Assembly: GCF_036323495.1 (NCBI RefSeq)
Contig: NZ_AP028947.1
Location: 558,001 to 622,000, forward strand
Source of the DNA: Limnobacter thiooxidans
Lineage (GTDB): Bacteria; Pseudomonadota; Gammaproteobacteria; Burkholderiales; Burkholderiaceae_B
Direction of reading: 5' to 3'
DNA: 64,000 nt
Part shown: one piece after another, positions 24,502 through 33,217 of the stretch
Layout of the letters: each line of letters starts with the position of its first letter
Position numbering within the stretch: the first letter of the stretch is position 1
Notes under the pieces: generated by a model
What the model was told of the DNA's origin: nothing
The model's input: only the letters and a program-made list of their open reading frames with translations
The model's database searches: none
Position numbers and translations under genes: made by a program

Positions 24502-25278
24502 ATGAACATACACGCCCCCTCAAGACACGCTGGAATTTGCCTGCGCGATTTGCGTGCAAGACAGAAAGTCAGCCAGCTCGACCTGGCCTTGCGCGTTGGT
24601 GTTTCTCAACGACACCTCAGTTGCATTGAAACCGGCAAGGCCAGCGCCAGCAAGGAAATGCTGCTGGCCCTGCTGGAAGGCCTGGATGCGCCGCTGAGCC
24701 AGCGCAACGAAACACTGGTGGCCGCGGGCTTCGCCCCGGTGTTTGGCCACCGGCCGATTGATCACCGCGAGATGAGCACCATCAATCAAGTGATCGACCT
24801 GCTGTTGATGGGGCCGCAGGCCGCCCCTGCCATAGTGCTTGACAGTGCATGGAACCTGGTGAAATTCAACCCCGGTTTTGTGCGCCTGATCGAGTTGCTT
24901 GAATTTGACTTGACCGCTTTGCAGGCCACCCCCAATGTATTGCTGGCCTTGGCCGCTCCCGGTGGCTTGGGCACGCGCCTGTTGAACCCCGATGAGGTGC
25001 TGGACGATGTGTTGCGTCGTGCACAGCGTGAAGCCTTGCACATTCCTGCACTGCAAGCCGTGCTGGATGCCTTGCCTGCCAACCTGCGCAACACCCGGCA
25101 GCATCACGGGCCTGTTAGCGGCCCCACGCTGGAAACCCGTTTCAGCAGCAGTGTTGGGGAATTGCGCTTCATCTCCACCTTCACCACCTTTGGTGCACCC
25201 ATGGACATCACGGCGGCTTCACTTCGCATTGAGCACATGTTCCCGGCTGATGAGCAAACCTGGGCGGCCTTCTCGTGA
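24502..25278 (+). CDS. XRE-family regulator with MmyB-like ligand domain
   Basis: A 258-residue transcription factor: N-terminal helix-turn-helix (LRARQKVSQLDLALRVGVSQ; HLSCIETGKASASKEML), then a C-terminal ligand-binding domain of the MmyB type (PAIVLDSAWNLVKFNPGFVR; FISTFTTFGAPMDITAASLR; ADEQTWAAF). This build matches the widespread XRE/MmyB family that senses small, often fatty, ligands. The stop overlaps the GTG start of the DUF4105 gene (GTGA). Start 24502 is chosen over two upstream starts, which would place the operator inside the coding region. Confidence 0.9.
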   Translation: MNIHAPSRHAGICLRDLRARQKVSQLDLALRVGVSQRHLSCIETGKASASKEMLLALLEGLDAPLSQRNETLVAAGFAPVFGHRPIDHREMSTINQVIDLLLMGPQAAPAIVLDSAWNLVKFNPGFVRLIELLEFDLTALQATPNVLLALAAPGGLGTRLLNPDEVLDDVLRRAQREALHIPALQAVLDALPANLRNTRQHHGPVSGPTLETRFSSSVGELRFISTFTTFGAPMDITAASLRIEHMFPADEQTWAAFS

Positions 25279-26096
25279 TACGGCATTTCCTGTTGGTGGT
25301 CTTGATTGCCTTGGGTGCATTCGCGGCCTGGTGGCTGTTGCAAAAGCCCAGTCACGACCGCCCTTGGGCGGATGACGTGGCCGAACTGTTACACCCCGAG
25401 GTGCAAGGCGATGCCGTGGTGCTGCACAACGTGCGCAATTTTGTATGGCGCACTGAAACCGATTACACCGTGCGTTGGGACACGCGGCGCTATGACCTGT
25501 CGACGCTTCAAAGTGCAGACCTTGTTTTGTCTTACTGGATGGGGCCTGCAATCGCCCACACCTTGGTGTCGTTTGGTTTCGCGGATGGCAGCTATCTGAC
25601 TTTCTCCCTGGAAATACGCAAGGAAAAAGGCGAGGAGTTTTCTGCATGGAAGGGCTTTTTTCGACAGTACGAAGCCATACTGGTGGCCGCTGACGAAGCG
25701 GATATTGTGCGCACCCGCAGCAATGCACGCGGTGAAGATGTGTACATCTACCGTCTCGACATTCCACCCGAACAACTCAAAACACTATTTCTGGCTTACG
25801 TAGAACGCGCCACTGAATTGGAGAAGGCCCCCGCGTTTTACAACACCCTGACGAGCAATTGCACCACCGTGGTTTACGAAATCGCCAAACAGATCGTGCC
25901 TGATTTGCCGCTGGACTATCGCCTCCTGGCCAGTGGTTATTTTGATGAATACGCGCACGAACAGGGTGGTTTGGTGAAAGGTTTCAGCCTGGATGAGCTG
26001 AAGCAGAAAGGCTATATTGTGCCCCGTGCAAAAGCCGCTCAGTCTGGCGAAAACTTTTCTGAAGTGATTCGCCGGGGTGTGCCCGGCATGCATTGA
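25275..26096 (+). CDS. DUF4105 (Lnb N-terminal-like) membrane-anchored protein
   Basis: A 273-residue protein with an uncleaved N-terminal helix (FLLVVLIALGAFAAWWLL) and a periplasmic DUF4105 domain: VRNFVWRTETDYTVRWDTR, AHTLVSFGF (candidate catalytic His) and TSNCTT (candidate catalytic Cys). DUF4105 is related to Lnb, which acylates lipoproteins, a papain-like Cys/His fold. The helical C-terminal half of true Lnb is absent, so the exact activity is open. It starts with GTG overlapping the XRE stop, so the regulator and this gene are translationally coupled. Confidence 0.82.
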   Translation: MIRHFLLVVLIALGAFAAWWLLQKPSHDRPWADDVAELLHPEVQGDAVVLHNVRNFVWRTETDYTVRWDTRRYDLSTLQSADLVLSYWMGPAIAHTLVSFGFADGSYLTFSLEIRKEKGEEFSAWKGFFRQYEAILVAADEADIVRTRSNARGEDVYIYRLDIPPEQLKTLFLAYVERATELEKAPAFYNTLTSNCTTVVYEIAKQIVPDLPLDYRLLASGYFDEYAHEQGGLVKGFSLDELKQKGYIVPRAKAAQSGENFSEVIRRGVPGMH

Positions 26097-26129
26097 ACAC
26101 ACCGGGGCCGTTTGTACTTCACGCAGGTT

Positions 26130-27341
26130 TTAGCAGCCCCCAGCCCAGCGTGGGTCGTTGATCTTGTAGCTGCGTGGTTTCATGTAATCAACCGGGTCGC
26201 GCAGGTAGTCCACCACAGGTGGTTGCGGCAGTTTGCCCACAGCATTCAGCCAACTGTTCTCATAGGCTGCGGCACCGCCACCAATTCCGGGTGTCCATGC
26301 ATCATGGTGGGTTGGCAGCGCCACTTTGGGTTTAGCCATGGCCACATAGGCCAGCGCGTCGCGGTAGGCGCTTGTAATCAAACCAAAGCCCACAATGGCA
26401 TTCAATTGCACATCCACACATTCCGGCAAATTTTGAATGGCCGTGGCAATGGCCTCGCTGTCAGCATTGCCTGCTTTCATTGTGCCGGTGGAGTCGTGCC
26501 AGAACCATGAAAAATCATCCACGCGGAAATGGTAAGCCCAAGTGCCGCCGCCCGGTTGGCCCACGCCGCCGTCATCCTGAAGCGTGCCCACAAAACGAAG
26601 TGCTTCGGCCACGCTGGTGTTGAGGTAGGTGGGAAAGGTCAACACATCGGGAATGTAAACCAGGGGCATGCCACCGCTGAGCAAATCAGTGGGTTCAGCG
26701 GACGAGTGGGTGTGTTGAACGACATGCACCGCAGGCAGGTCTTCCCAAACCTGGATGGCCTGGGTGCTGCCCACGCCTGGTGTTGCTTGGTCGCCCAAAT
26801 TCAAACAGGGAAAGGTGGCGGCAATGCCTTCGTTCGCGGCGCGTTCGCGTGCAATGTCGCACACGGTGCTGCCGCCAATGACCAATGCGTTGGACAGGCC
26901 AGCGACATAACCGGCATCCGCTGCATGATCGAAGTGACCGTGGCCAATGAAGATTGCTTCAGGTCGAATTGCAGCCAGTTCTTCACGGCCAATGGGCACG
27001 TAGTTGGCGTGCAACCCGACAATTTCCCAAGCGTCCATCAGGAACAAATGCCCCTTCATGCTGACAATGAAACTGGATACGCCAACCCACCAGAATTTGA
27101 CCTCATCGGGGTCCATGGCATTCGGGCCCAGTATCCGTTCGCGAATGGCTTGCAGCTCCGCAGGGGCGGGTGTGGCCGCAGGCAGGGGGGTGAAATTGCC
27201 TGCGTTGAACACGTTGTGCCGTGCTTCGTTGGGCGCTACCGTACGCGGGTTTGTAATAGCTTGTTCACTGCCGCTGCCCAGGCAGCCGGACAAAAGCAGG
27301 CTGCAGGCCAGAAGGCCTGCGCGTTGAATTGTGCTTGTCAT
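26130..27341 (-). CDS. Lipoprotein metallo-beta-lactamase-fold hydrolase
   Basis: A 403-residue exported lipoprotein: lipobox LSGC about 20 residues in, followed by a metallo-beta-lactamase fold with the metal motif HGHFDHAAD and later VVQHTHSS, PDVLTF and THHDAW. This is an MBL-fold enzyme of unknown substrate, not a recognised beta-lactamase. It converges with the DUF4105 gene and shares a strand with the next alpha/beta hydrolase. Confidence 0.85.
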   Translation of the reverse strand: MTSTIQRAGLLACSLLLSGCLGSGSEQAITNPRTVAPNEARHNVFNAGNFTPLPAATPAPAELQAIRERILGPNAMDPDEVKFWWVGVSSFIVSMKGHLFLMDAWEIVGLHANYVPIGREELAAIRPEAIFIGHGHFDHAADAGYVAGLSNALVIGGSTVCDIARERAANEGIAATFPCLNLGDQATPGVGSTQAIQVWEDLPAVHVVQHTHSSAEPTDLLSGGMPLVYIPDVLTFPTYLNTSVAEALRFVGTLQDDGGVGQPGGGTWAYHFRVDDFSWFWHDSTGTMKAGNADSEAIATAIQNLPECVDVQLNAIVGFGLITSAYRDALAYVAMAKPKVALPTHHDAWTPGIGGGAAAYENSWLNAVGKLPQPPVVDYLRDPVDYMKPRSYKINDPRWAGGC

Positions 27342-27393
27342 TGTTGTGGTGTTGAATGTGTCTCCAACACCTTGTACTGGCCAGTGGGGCTGA

Positions 27394-28293
27394 TCAGATG
27401 CTTTTCAGCAGTGGCGAGAAAAACCGGATGATCTTGGCCAGGTCTTCTTTCGCCTCGGGCAAAGCCAGGTTCATGGTGGGCCAAATGTGGGGCATACCGG
27501 GGCGTGTCAGCAGCTCGATTTCTCCACCAACCTGTTTGACTGCATCACGCAGTTGAACGGAATCATCCAGCAGGCACTCACTTTCACTGGCTGTCACCAT
27601 CAGTGGTGGCAGGCCCTTCAGCTTGCCCAGCAGGGGCGAAGCGCGCTCATCGGCCGGGTCGGCGCCACACAGATACAGGTTGGCTGCGTGTTCAATGATG
27701 TGGGCTGACAACATGCTGTCTGTCGCATCGTTGCCTTCAATGGATGGGGACAGCCTGCGCATGTCTGTTGCGGGTGAAATCAGCAAACCACCTTGGGCCG
27801 GCAATTTGCGTTTCACTGCATGTTGCAACACGGCCAGGGACAGATTGCCCCCGGCGGAGTCGCCCGCCACGAATATTGGTTCGCCGGCAGGTGTGTCTTT
27901 CACCAAGGCTTCGAATGCCGCAATGCAATCCTCCAGTGGAACTGGAAACGGGTTTTCCGGTGCCAAGCGGTAGTCGGCCATGAACACACTAAAACCCAGT
28001 GCCTTGGCCAATGCGCCGCAGAAAGGGCGGTACATCGGCGGGTGGCCAGCCACGAAGGCCCCACCATGAATGTAGAGCAGGGCGCCTTTCGGGTTTGGCG
28101 GAATTAGCCATTCGCCGGGCACGCCGCCCAATTCACCTTTCTTGAATTTCAAGCCTTTTGGAATGGGGGCCAGCAGGTTGGATGCACCGGTGACCAGGCG
28201 GAAGCGGCGCACAAAACCCGCGCCGCTGCCTTTGTAACTTTTCACGGTGATGCTGGCAATTTTGTTCATCAACCTGGCTTGAATGGAGGGCAT
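27394..28293 (-). CDS. Alpha/beta hydrolase, hormone-sensitive-lipase family
   Basis: A 299-residue cytosolic esterase: oxyanion motif YIHGGAFVAGHP, nucleophile elbow GDSAGGN, a catalytic Asp candidate in ESECLLDD and a late His in GMPHIWP. These are the HSL (family IV) signatures. AAGGA precedes the ATG. It is divergent from the Baeyer-Villiger-type monooxygenase, a pairing that often serves ketone-to-ester-to-alcohol breakdown; that joint role is inferred. Confidence 0.9.
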   Translation of the reverse strand: MPSIQARLMNKIASITVKSYKGSGAGFVRRFRLVTGASNLLAPIPKGLKFKKGELGGVPGEWLIPPNPKGALLYIHGGAFVAGHPPMYRPFCGALAKALGFSVFMADYRLAPENPFPVPLEDCIAAFEALVKDTPAGEPIFVAGDSAGGNLSLAVLQHAVKRKLPAQGGLLISPATDMRRLSPSIEGNDATDSMLSAHIIEHAANLYLCGADPADERASPLLGKLKGLPPLMVTASESECLLDDSVQLRDAVKQVGGEIELLTRPGMPHIWPTMNLALPEAKEDLAKIIRFFSPLLKSI

Positions 28294-28470
28294 GGTTTTC
28301 CTTGTTCATGGTGAAGTTGGGTATTTATAGCACTGCCTGTTTGTGTCAGTTTAACTGGTCTTTCGATCAAACTTGATAAATCCGGACAAATCAGGAGCGC
28401 GGGCTGAAACGCTGTTTTCATGGCGCGAAAAATCGGCACAATAAAAAAAAGACCAATCCACGGAGACATC

Positions 28471-29976
28471 ATGGCCATATTCGACGAAGACATTTTGATC
28501 ATTGGCGCAGGTTTGTCGGGCATCAGTGCCGCCTGCCATTTGAAAAAAGAATGCCCCACGCGAAAGTTCACAATTCTTGAGCGCCGCACCACCATTGGGG
28601 GCACTTGGGACTTGTTCCGTTACCCCGGCATTCGCTCCGATTCGGACATGTTCTCGTTCGGTTTCAAATTCAAGCCCTGGAAGAACGCGCACTTCTTTTC
28701 GCAGGGTGGCGACATCCGCAGCTACGTGCACGAAGCCGCTACTGAAAACAAGGTGTTTGACCACATCCGTTTTCAGCGCAAGGTGAGCGATGCCAACTGG
28801 GACAGCGAAGCACAGCGCTGGGTGATCAACGCGGTGAATGAAGCCACGGGCGAACCCGAGCAGTACCGCGCGAAATTCATGATGGCCTGTGCCGGTTACT
28901 ACAATTACGACCAAGGCTACCGCCCCGACTTTCCCGGTGAAAAGAGTTTCAAGGGACAAATTATTCACCCCCAGCATTGGCCGGAAAATCTCGACTACAC
29001 CGGCAAGAAAGTGGTGGTGATTGGCAGTGGCGCAACTGCGGTCACGCTGATTCCAAGCATGGTCGACAAGGTGGAACACATCACCATGTTGCAGCGTTCA
29101 CCGTCGTATATTTTCTCGCTGCCGTCGGTAGATGCACTAACCCGCGTGTTGCAGAAAACCCTGCCTTCCAAGCTCGCCTACAAGCTGAACCGCACCCGCA
29201 CCATTGGGCTTGCACACTTCATGTTCAAAGCCAGCAAAAGCAAACCCGAAGTGGTGCGCCGCTTCCTCATCGCCATGATGCGTCGGCAGTTGAAGGGTTC
29301 GAAAGTGGACATTAAGCATTTCACCCCGAATTACATGCCCTGGGATCAGCGTTTGTGCCTGGTGCCGGACGGTGATTTTTTCAAGGCCCTGCGCGGTGGC
29401 AAAGCCAGTGTGGCCACAGACACCATCAAGCAGTTCGTGCCCAATGGCATTGAACTGAGTTCAGGTGAAGTGCTTGAAGCCGACATCATCGTGACGGCCA
29501 CAGGCCTGAATGTGCAAATGGTGGGCGGCATGAAAATCAGCCTGGATGAAACGCCTGTGAATCTGAGCGAAAAAATGTTCTACAAGAGCGCCATGCTTCA
29601 GGACCTTCCCAATGCGGCAGTGGTGCTGGGTTATACCCATGCATCATGGACATTGAAGTCCGATTTGGTCAGTGGATTTGTTTGCCGTTTGCTGAACCAC
29701 ATGGACAAGAAGGGACATGCAGTGGCGGTGGCCAAAACAGACACTGTTCAACCAGTGGAAGGCTTCACGGTATTGGGTGGCTTGAATTCAGGTTACCTGA
29801 AGCGCGTGGCAGACCAACTGCCGCGTCAGGGTGAAACCCACCCCTGGCACAACCGGCAAGACTATTACCACGACACCAAAACCCTGCTTGAAGACCCGGT
29901 TGATGAACCGGGGCTGGTGTTTCAGGCGGCTAAGCCTGCCGCCCCAGCCAAACCCAAGTTGAAGGCTGTGGCCTAA
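28471..29976 (+). CDS. Flavin-dependent monooxygenase, Baeyer-Villiger type
   Basis: A 501-residue FAD/NADPH enzyme: FAD motif IIGAGLSGISAACHL, the Baeyer-Villiger fingerprint FKGQIIHPQHWP (FxGxxxHxxxWP), and NADPH motif VVVIGSGATAVTLIP. Such enzymes insert oxygen next to a carbonyl; the substrate here is unknown. ATG 28471 has a GGAG site; the frame is open upstream without one. Ala/Pro/Lys-rich C-terminus. Divergent from the esterase gene, which could hydrolyse the ester product. Confidence 0.9.
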   Translation: MAIFDEDILIIGAGLSGISAACHLKKECPTRKFTILERRTTIGGTWDLFRYPGIRSDSDMFSFGFKFKPWKNAHFFSQGGDIRSYVHEAATENKVFDHIRFQRKVSDANWDSEAQRWVINAVNEATGEPEQYRAKFMMACAGYYNYDQGYRPDFPGEKSFKGQIIHPQHWPENLDYTGKKVVVIGSGATAVTLIPSMVDKVEHITMLQRSPSYIFSLPSVDALTRVLQKTLPSKLAYKLNRTRTIGLAHFMFKASKSKPEVVRRFLIAMMRRQLKGSKVDIKHFTPNYMPWDQRLCLVPDGDFFKALRGGKASVATDTIKQFVPNGIELSSGEVLEADIIVTATGLNVQMVGGMKISLDETPVNLSEKMFYKSAMLQDLPNAAVVLGYTHASWTLKSDLVSGFVCRLLNHMDKKGHAVAVAKTDTVQPVEGFTVLGGLNSGYLKRVADQLPRQGETHPWHNRQDYYHDTKTLLEDPVDEPGLVFQAAKPAAPAKPKLKAVA

Positions 29977-30039
29977 GTTGGTGAGTTGAGGTGGTGACTG
30001 AGGGTGGTCACTTAAGGTGATGAATTAAAGGCGCCTGTT

Positions 30040-30285
30040 TTAGTCGCCGTCCACGCGGGTGAAGCGCTGTGACATGCGTTCACCCACCTGCACCATCTCG
30101 AAGAACACCGACATGGGCCGGGTCCATGCCGTGTGGGTATCGCCGCTCAGTGGGCGGTACACCACCACGGGGCTTAAATCACTTTCCTGTACAGCCTGGC
30201 AAATGATTTCATACAGGCCACCTTTGTAGTGTCTGTAACGTTCTCCGGGTTTCACGCTGTGGGTTTGTTCGGGTACGTGGCTCAT
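30040..30285 (-). CDS. DUF1653 family protein
   Basis: An 81-residue protein: VKPGERYRHYKGGLYEII, VVYRPLSGDTHTAWTRPMSVFFE, the DUF1653 pattern, a small beta fold of unknown role. ATG 30285 follows an AGGAG site; an upstream in-frame start adds 18 residues without one. Confidence 0.88.
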   Translation of the reverse strand: MSHVPEQTHSVKPGERYRHYKGGLYEIICQAVQESDLSPVVVYRPLSGDTHTAWTRPMSVFFEMVQVGERMSQRFTRVDGD

Positions 30286-30410
30286 CTTGGTCTCCTGGTG
30301 TTTTTTTGCAGTGTACTTCCAAACGGGAATGAGAGTCATATTTCTTGAATATTCAAGGCCATACCGTTAAACTGGCTGGCTGTCCCAGAAGAATTGAAAG
30401 GAGTTCCTGA

Positions 30411-30749
30411 ATGCCTGCATCCAAGCGAGCAACCGAGGAAACCAGTAAAACAGCCACCAAGGCAATCCCCAAGGTGGCTTCCAAAGCAAGTGCGAAACCA
30501 GCAATGGCAAAAGTGGTTGAAGAGGCTGCTGAAGTGGCTGCAAATGTTTCCGAAAATGCGTCTGCAAGCCGGCCTGTTGCCAGTACCCGCAAACCATCCA
30601 AAACTGCGCTGTCCCCGTCGGAAGTGACGCCTCTGGCCTTGTTGACGCCCAGCAAGCCTGCTCGCCGTCGCCGTTCGGGTGCAGCCAAGCCCAGAAAGTT
30701 GAAAGGCGCCACCACAACGTGGCCTTTTCCAACGGGCTCACGCCCTTAA
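30411..30749 (+). CDS. Lys/Ala-rich basic protein, low complexity
   Basis: A 112-residue very basic protein made mostly of Ala, Lys, Ser, Thr, Val and Pro (KTATKAIPKVASKASAKP; ARRRRSGAAKPRK), in the manner of histone-H1-like or nucleoid-associated proteins. A strong AGGAG site precedes the ATG, which supports a real gene. Function is not assignable beyond probable nucleic-acid binding. It lies 18 bases before yggT. Confidence 0.65.
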   Translation: MPASKRATEETSKTATKAIPKVASKASAKPAMAKVVEEAAEVAANVSENASASRPVASTRKPSKTALSPSEVTPLALLTPSKPARRRRSGAAKPRKLKGATTTWPFPTGSRP

Positions 30750-30767
30750 CTTGCCCACACGCTGACC

Positions 30768-31337
30768 ATGCTGCTAATCGACATACTGCGCTTATTGCTG
30801 GAAACTGCGGCCAGCCTGCTGACCTTTTGCCTGTTGCTGCGTGCACTCATGCAATGGGTACGCATTCACCCCAGCAACCCCCTGTCACCATTCATTTTTT
30901 CAATGACAGACTGGTTGGTCAAGCCTCTGCGCAAGGGTGTGCCAGGTTATGGCGGCATTGACTGGGCCTCCATTTTTGGCGCCTTCGTGGTGTCGTTTGT
31001 GTTGCACATTATCCTGGTTCTGGTCACCGTAGGGCTGGGCAATGGCGGGCCGGGCGTCGGTTCACTGATCACCCTGACCATTCCGATTGCCATATTCTGG
31101 GTGCTGCGCAATGTGGCTTACCTCTTGATGGGCATTGTTTTGATTCAGGTGGTACTCAGTTGGGTGAATCCTTTTTCACCAATTGCATCCATCTTGAATG
31201 AATTGTCCCGCCCATTCCTGGAGCCGCTACGCCGTGTGCTGCCTACAGTGGGCAATGTCGATTTGTCACCATTGGCATTTTTCCTGATTTTGCAAATCAT
31301 CATGATGGTGCTGCAAAGCCTCATGCCCGGGTTCTGA
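30768..31337 (+). CDS. yggT: YggT family membrane protein
   Basis: A 189-residue protein with two YggT repeats, each a pair of membrane helices with the family motif (NPLSPFIFSMTDWLVKPLR in the first; NPFSPIASILNELSRPFLEP in the second). YggT proteins are linked to osmotic adaptation and membrane organisation, without a settled mechanism. Confidence 0.92.
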   Translation: MLLIDILRLLLETAASLLTFCLLLRALMQWVRIHPSNPLSPFIFSMTDWLVKPLRKGVPGYGGIDWASIFGAFVVSFVLHIILVLVTVGLGNGGPGVGSLITLTIPIAIFWVLRNVAYLLMGIVLIQVVLSWVNPFSPIASILNELSRPFLEPLRRVLPTVGNVDLSPLAFFLILQIIMMVLQSLMPGF

Positions 31338-31383
31338 TCCAAATCTGATTTCCGCCTGTTTTTCCCCACCCCCTCCAAAGAGG

Positions 31384-31415
31384 CCCCGAGCTAACGTGTA
31401 ATAGTTAGCGTGGGG
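31384..31415. repeat. Inverted repeat upstream of pilin cluster
   Basis: GCTAAC (31390-31395) and GTTAGC (31404-31409) are flanked by CCCC (31384-31387) and GGGG (31412-31415), giving a 10-bp interrupted inverted repeat around GTGTAATA. It lies 70 bases before the first pilin-like gene, where an operator would be expected. No T-run follows, so a terminator for yggT is less likely. Confidence 0.4.
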
Positions 31416-31484
31416 TGGGGATGCAACTTTGCTGCACGCTGCCTACACTCAAAGAATGGAATAAACCATTTGGCGGGTGTTGAT

Positions 31485-31937
31485 TTGAAAGCGCAGAAGG
31501 CATTTACCCTGATCGAGTTGATGATCGCCCTGCTGATCATGGGCCTGCTGATGCGCTTTGCCATGGCGTCCTACGATGGCTACATCTCGAAAACCCGTCA
31601 ACTTGAAGCCAAGGAACTGCTGGCCCGTGTCATCAACGAGCAGGCATCCTTCCGCGTGCTTTGCCCTGTGTATGCAATGTCCCTGCAAAGTGGCAGCAGC
31701 CTGAACCGCAATTGCGCGAGCCGCTCCCTGACAGTGCCGTTTCCCCTGCAGTCTGAAAGTTACACCTTGTCCATGCAAGCGGCCACGGCTAATAGCTTCG
31801 ATGTGGTCATTGCCCTTCGGCAAAACGCGCAGCTGAATCGTAGCTCAGCCTGTACACGTATCGTGGCCAGCTGGAATCGCGCATCCATTCAATACTCCGG
31901 GTTTGAAGGTGAATGCGGTGGCGGGGTGTGGCAATGA
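31485..31937 (+). CDS. Type IV pilin-like protein (PilE-like)
   Basis: A 150-residue prepilin from a TTG start at 31485 (GGCGGG upstream); no ATG exists in a suitable place. The short leader KAQKA is followed by FTLIELMIALLIMGLLM, the class IV pilin N-terminal helix with Glu5. The residue before the cut is Ala instead of the usual Gly. The C-terminal domain holds Cys pairs (VLCPVY; NRNCAS; SSACTR; GECGGG). It opens a tightly overlapping cluster of pilin-like genes. Confidence 0.8.
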   Translation: MKAQKAFTLIELMIALLIMGLLMRFAMASYDGYISKTRQLEAKELLARVINEQASFRVLCPVYAMSLQSGSSLNRNCASRSLTVPFPLQSESYTLSMQAATANSFDVVIALRQNAQLNRSSACTRIVASWNRASIQYSGFEGECGGGVWQ

Positions 31938-32476
31938 ATAGAAGGAATGGCTTTGGTTTGCTGGAGCTCATGACCTGCGTGGTCATCCTGGCCATTGTTG
32001 CGGTGGTGGTGTTGCCCTCCTTTTCGAATTATTACAAGCGAGCTGCGCTGGTGGCGTGGATGGGGGCCTTGTCGCAAGCCGAGGTGGCCATACGTACTCA
32101 AAGCCGGCGTGATTCATCCAGTTTTCAGCTCAGTGTGCAATACGATCCGCAAACCGACCGCTGGTGCATTGCCGGTGTTCGCAGTGGATCGAACTGCGCC
32201 TGCAACACAGGCGGGGCTTGCGACGTGGTAGCCCAGTCCTTTCTCGCCAACAAAGGCGTGTTTGCCGTGAACCAGAGCACCAACTGGACTTTGTCCATTC
32301 CCGATGCCATGAGAAAAAACACCAGTCTTGCACAGCCTGCCGTGGAGCAGTTTCCCCTGAGTGTGGATGGCAATGTGGCGGGTGCCTTGCTTCGAGTCGC
32401 ATTTGATGAATTGGGGCGCTTTGATATTTGCGCGCGCAACGCCCGGGAATACCTGTCGGTGGTGAAAACATGCTGA
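31934..32476 (+). CDS. Type IV minor pilin-like protein (FimT/GspH-like)
   Basis: A 180-residue prepilin starting MNRRNGFGLLELM, with the cut after Gly and Glu5 in place, then a hydrophobic helix (TCVVILAIVAVVVLPSF) and a domain with a CNCNTGGACD-like Cys cluster (written SNCACNTGGACDVV). It overlaps the preceding gene by four bases (ATGA). The type resembles FimT/GspH minor pilins or GspG-like forms; the exact class is not certain. Confidence 0.8.
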   Translation: MNRRNGFGLLELMTCVVILAIVAVVVLPSFSNYYKRAALVAWMGALSQAEVAIRTQSRRDSSSFQLSVQYDPQTDRWCIAGVRSGSNCACNTGGACDVVAQSFLANKGVFAVNQSTNWTLSIPDAMRKNTSLAQPAVEQFPLSVDGNVAGALLRVAFDELGRFDICARNAREYLSVVKTC

Positions 32477-33204
32477 AAAGAAACGCCGGCTTCACGCTGA
32501 TTGAACTGATGATTGCCACCCTGGTGGCCACTTTGGTTATCGGCATTGCATTTGGCACATTGGCGCGAATTGCCGGGCAGTCAGGCGGCGCAGCACAGCG
32601 CCTGGCCATGGAAGATTTCAATGACACAGCGCTAGTGCTGGCTAACCAGATACGCCGTGCGGGTTTTGGTTCTGTGGCGTCCCCGTCCTCGGCGACCACC
32701 TTGTTCACTTGCCCTTACGATGTGTCCACCAACCAGTGCAGAACGCTGGGCGCAGGTGCTGTGGCCCAGTTCGAGTGTGTCAGCGCCCGCTATTTCCAGC
32801 CAGAGCAAAACAACTGGATTGAAACCGGTATTCGCCCCCAACCCAATGCGCAGGGGCTGGTTGAACTGCAAATTTCCCGCAGGGAAACACCGACCGAGCC
32901 TGCAGGCGCTTCGCTCTGTGAAACAGCAGGCAGTGTGACCTGGGTGGCTTTGACTCAAACCACTGCCTATTCCCTGACCAAGCTGCGGGTTTGTTACCTC
33001 AGTTCAGCGAGTGATCAAGACTTGCTGGATGACCTTGAAACCGTGTATTCCAGCCCGGATTGTTACCCCCTGAGTGCAGCATCCGGTGCCCAGCCCAGGG
33101 CGAACCTGGCTGCGATTTCAATGGCCGGGCAGTTGTCTGGCAAAGACCCATTTCCCCTGCAAGCGATCCGAGTGATTCATTTGCCCAACATACCCCGAGT
33201 TTGA
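32470..33204 (+). CDS. Type IV minor pilin, PilW-like
   Basis: A 244-residue prepilin: NAGFTLIELMIATLVATLVI with Gly at the cut and Glu5. The larger C-terminal domain with Cys residues and the position fit PilW (PF16074 class). It overlaps the previous gene by seven bases. Confidence 0.82.
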   Translation: MLKRNAGFTLIELMIATLVATLVIGIAFGTLARIAGQSGGAAQRLAMEDFNDTALVLANQIRRAGFGSVASPSSATTLFTCPYDVSTNQCRTLGAGAVAQFECVSARYFQPEQNNWIETGIRPQPNAQGLVELQISRRETPTEPAGASLCETAGSVTWVALTQTTAYSLTKLRVCYLSSASDQDLLDDLETVYSSPDCYPLSAASGAQPRANLAAISMAGQLSGKDPFPLQAIRVIHLPNIPRV

Positions 33205-33217
33205 AACGGAGAACAGC

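Noticed and set aside
29977..30039. GGTGGT/GGTGA short repeats after the monooxygenase gene
   Set aside because: The copies are irregular and short; they look like low-complexity drift rather than a functional repeat.
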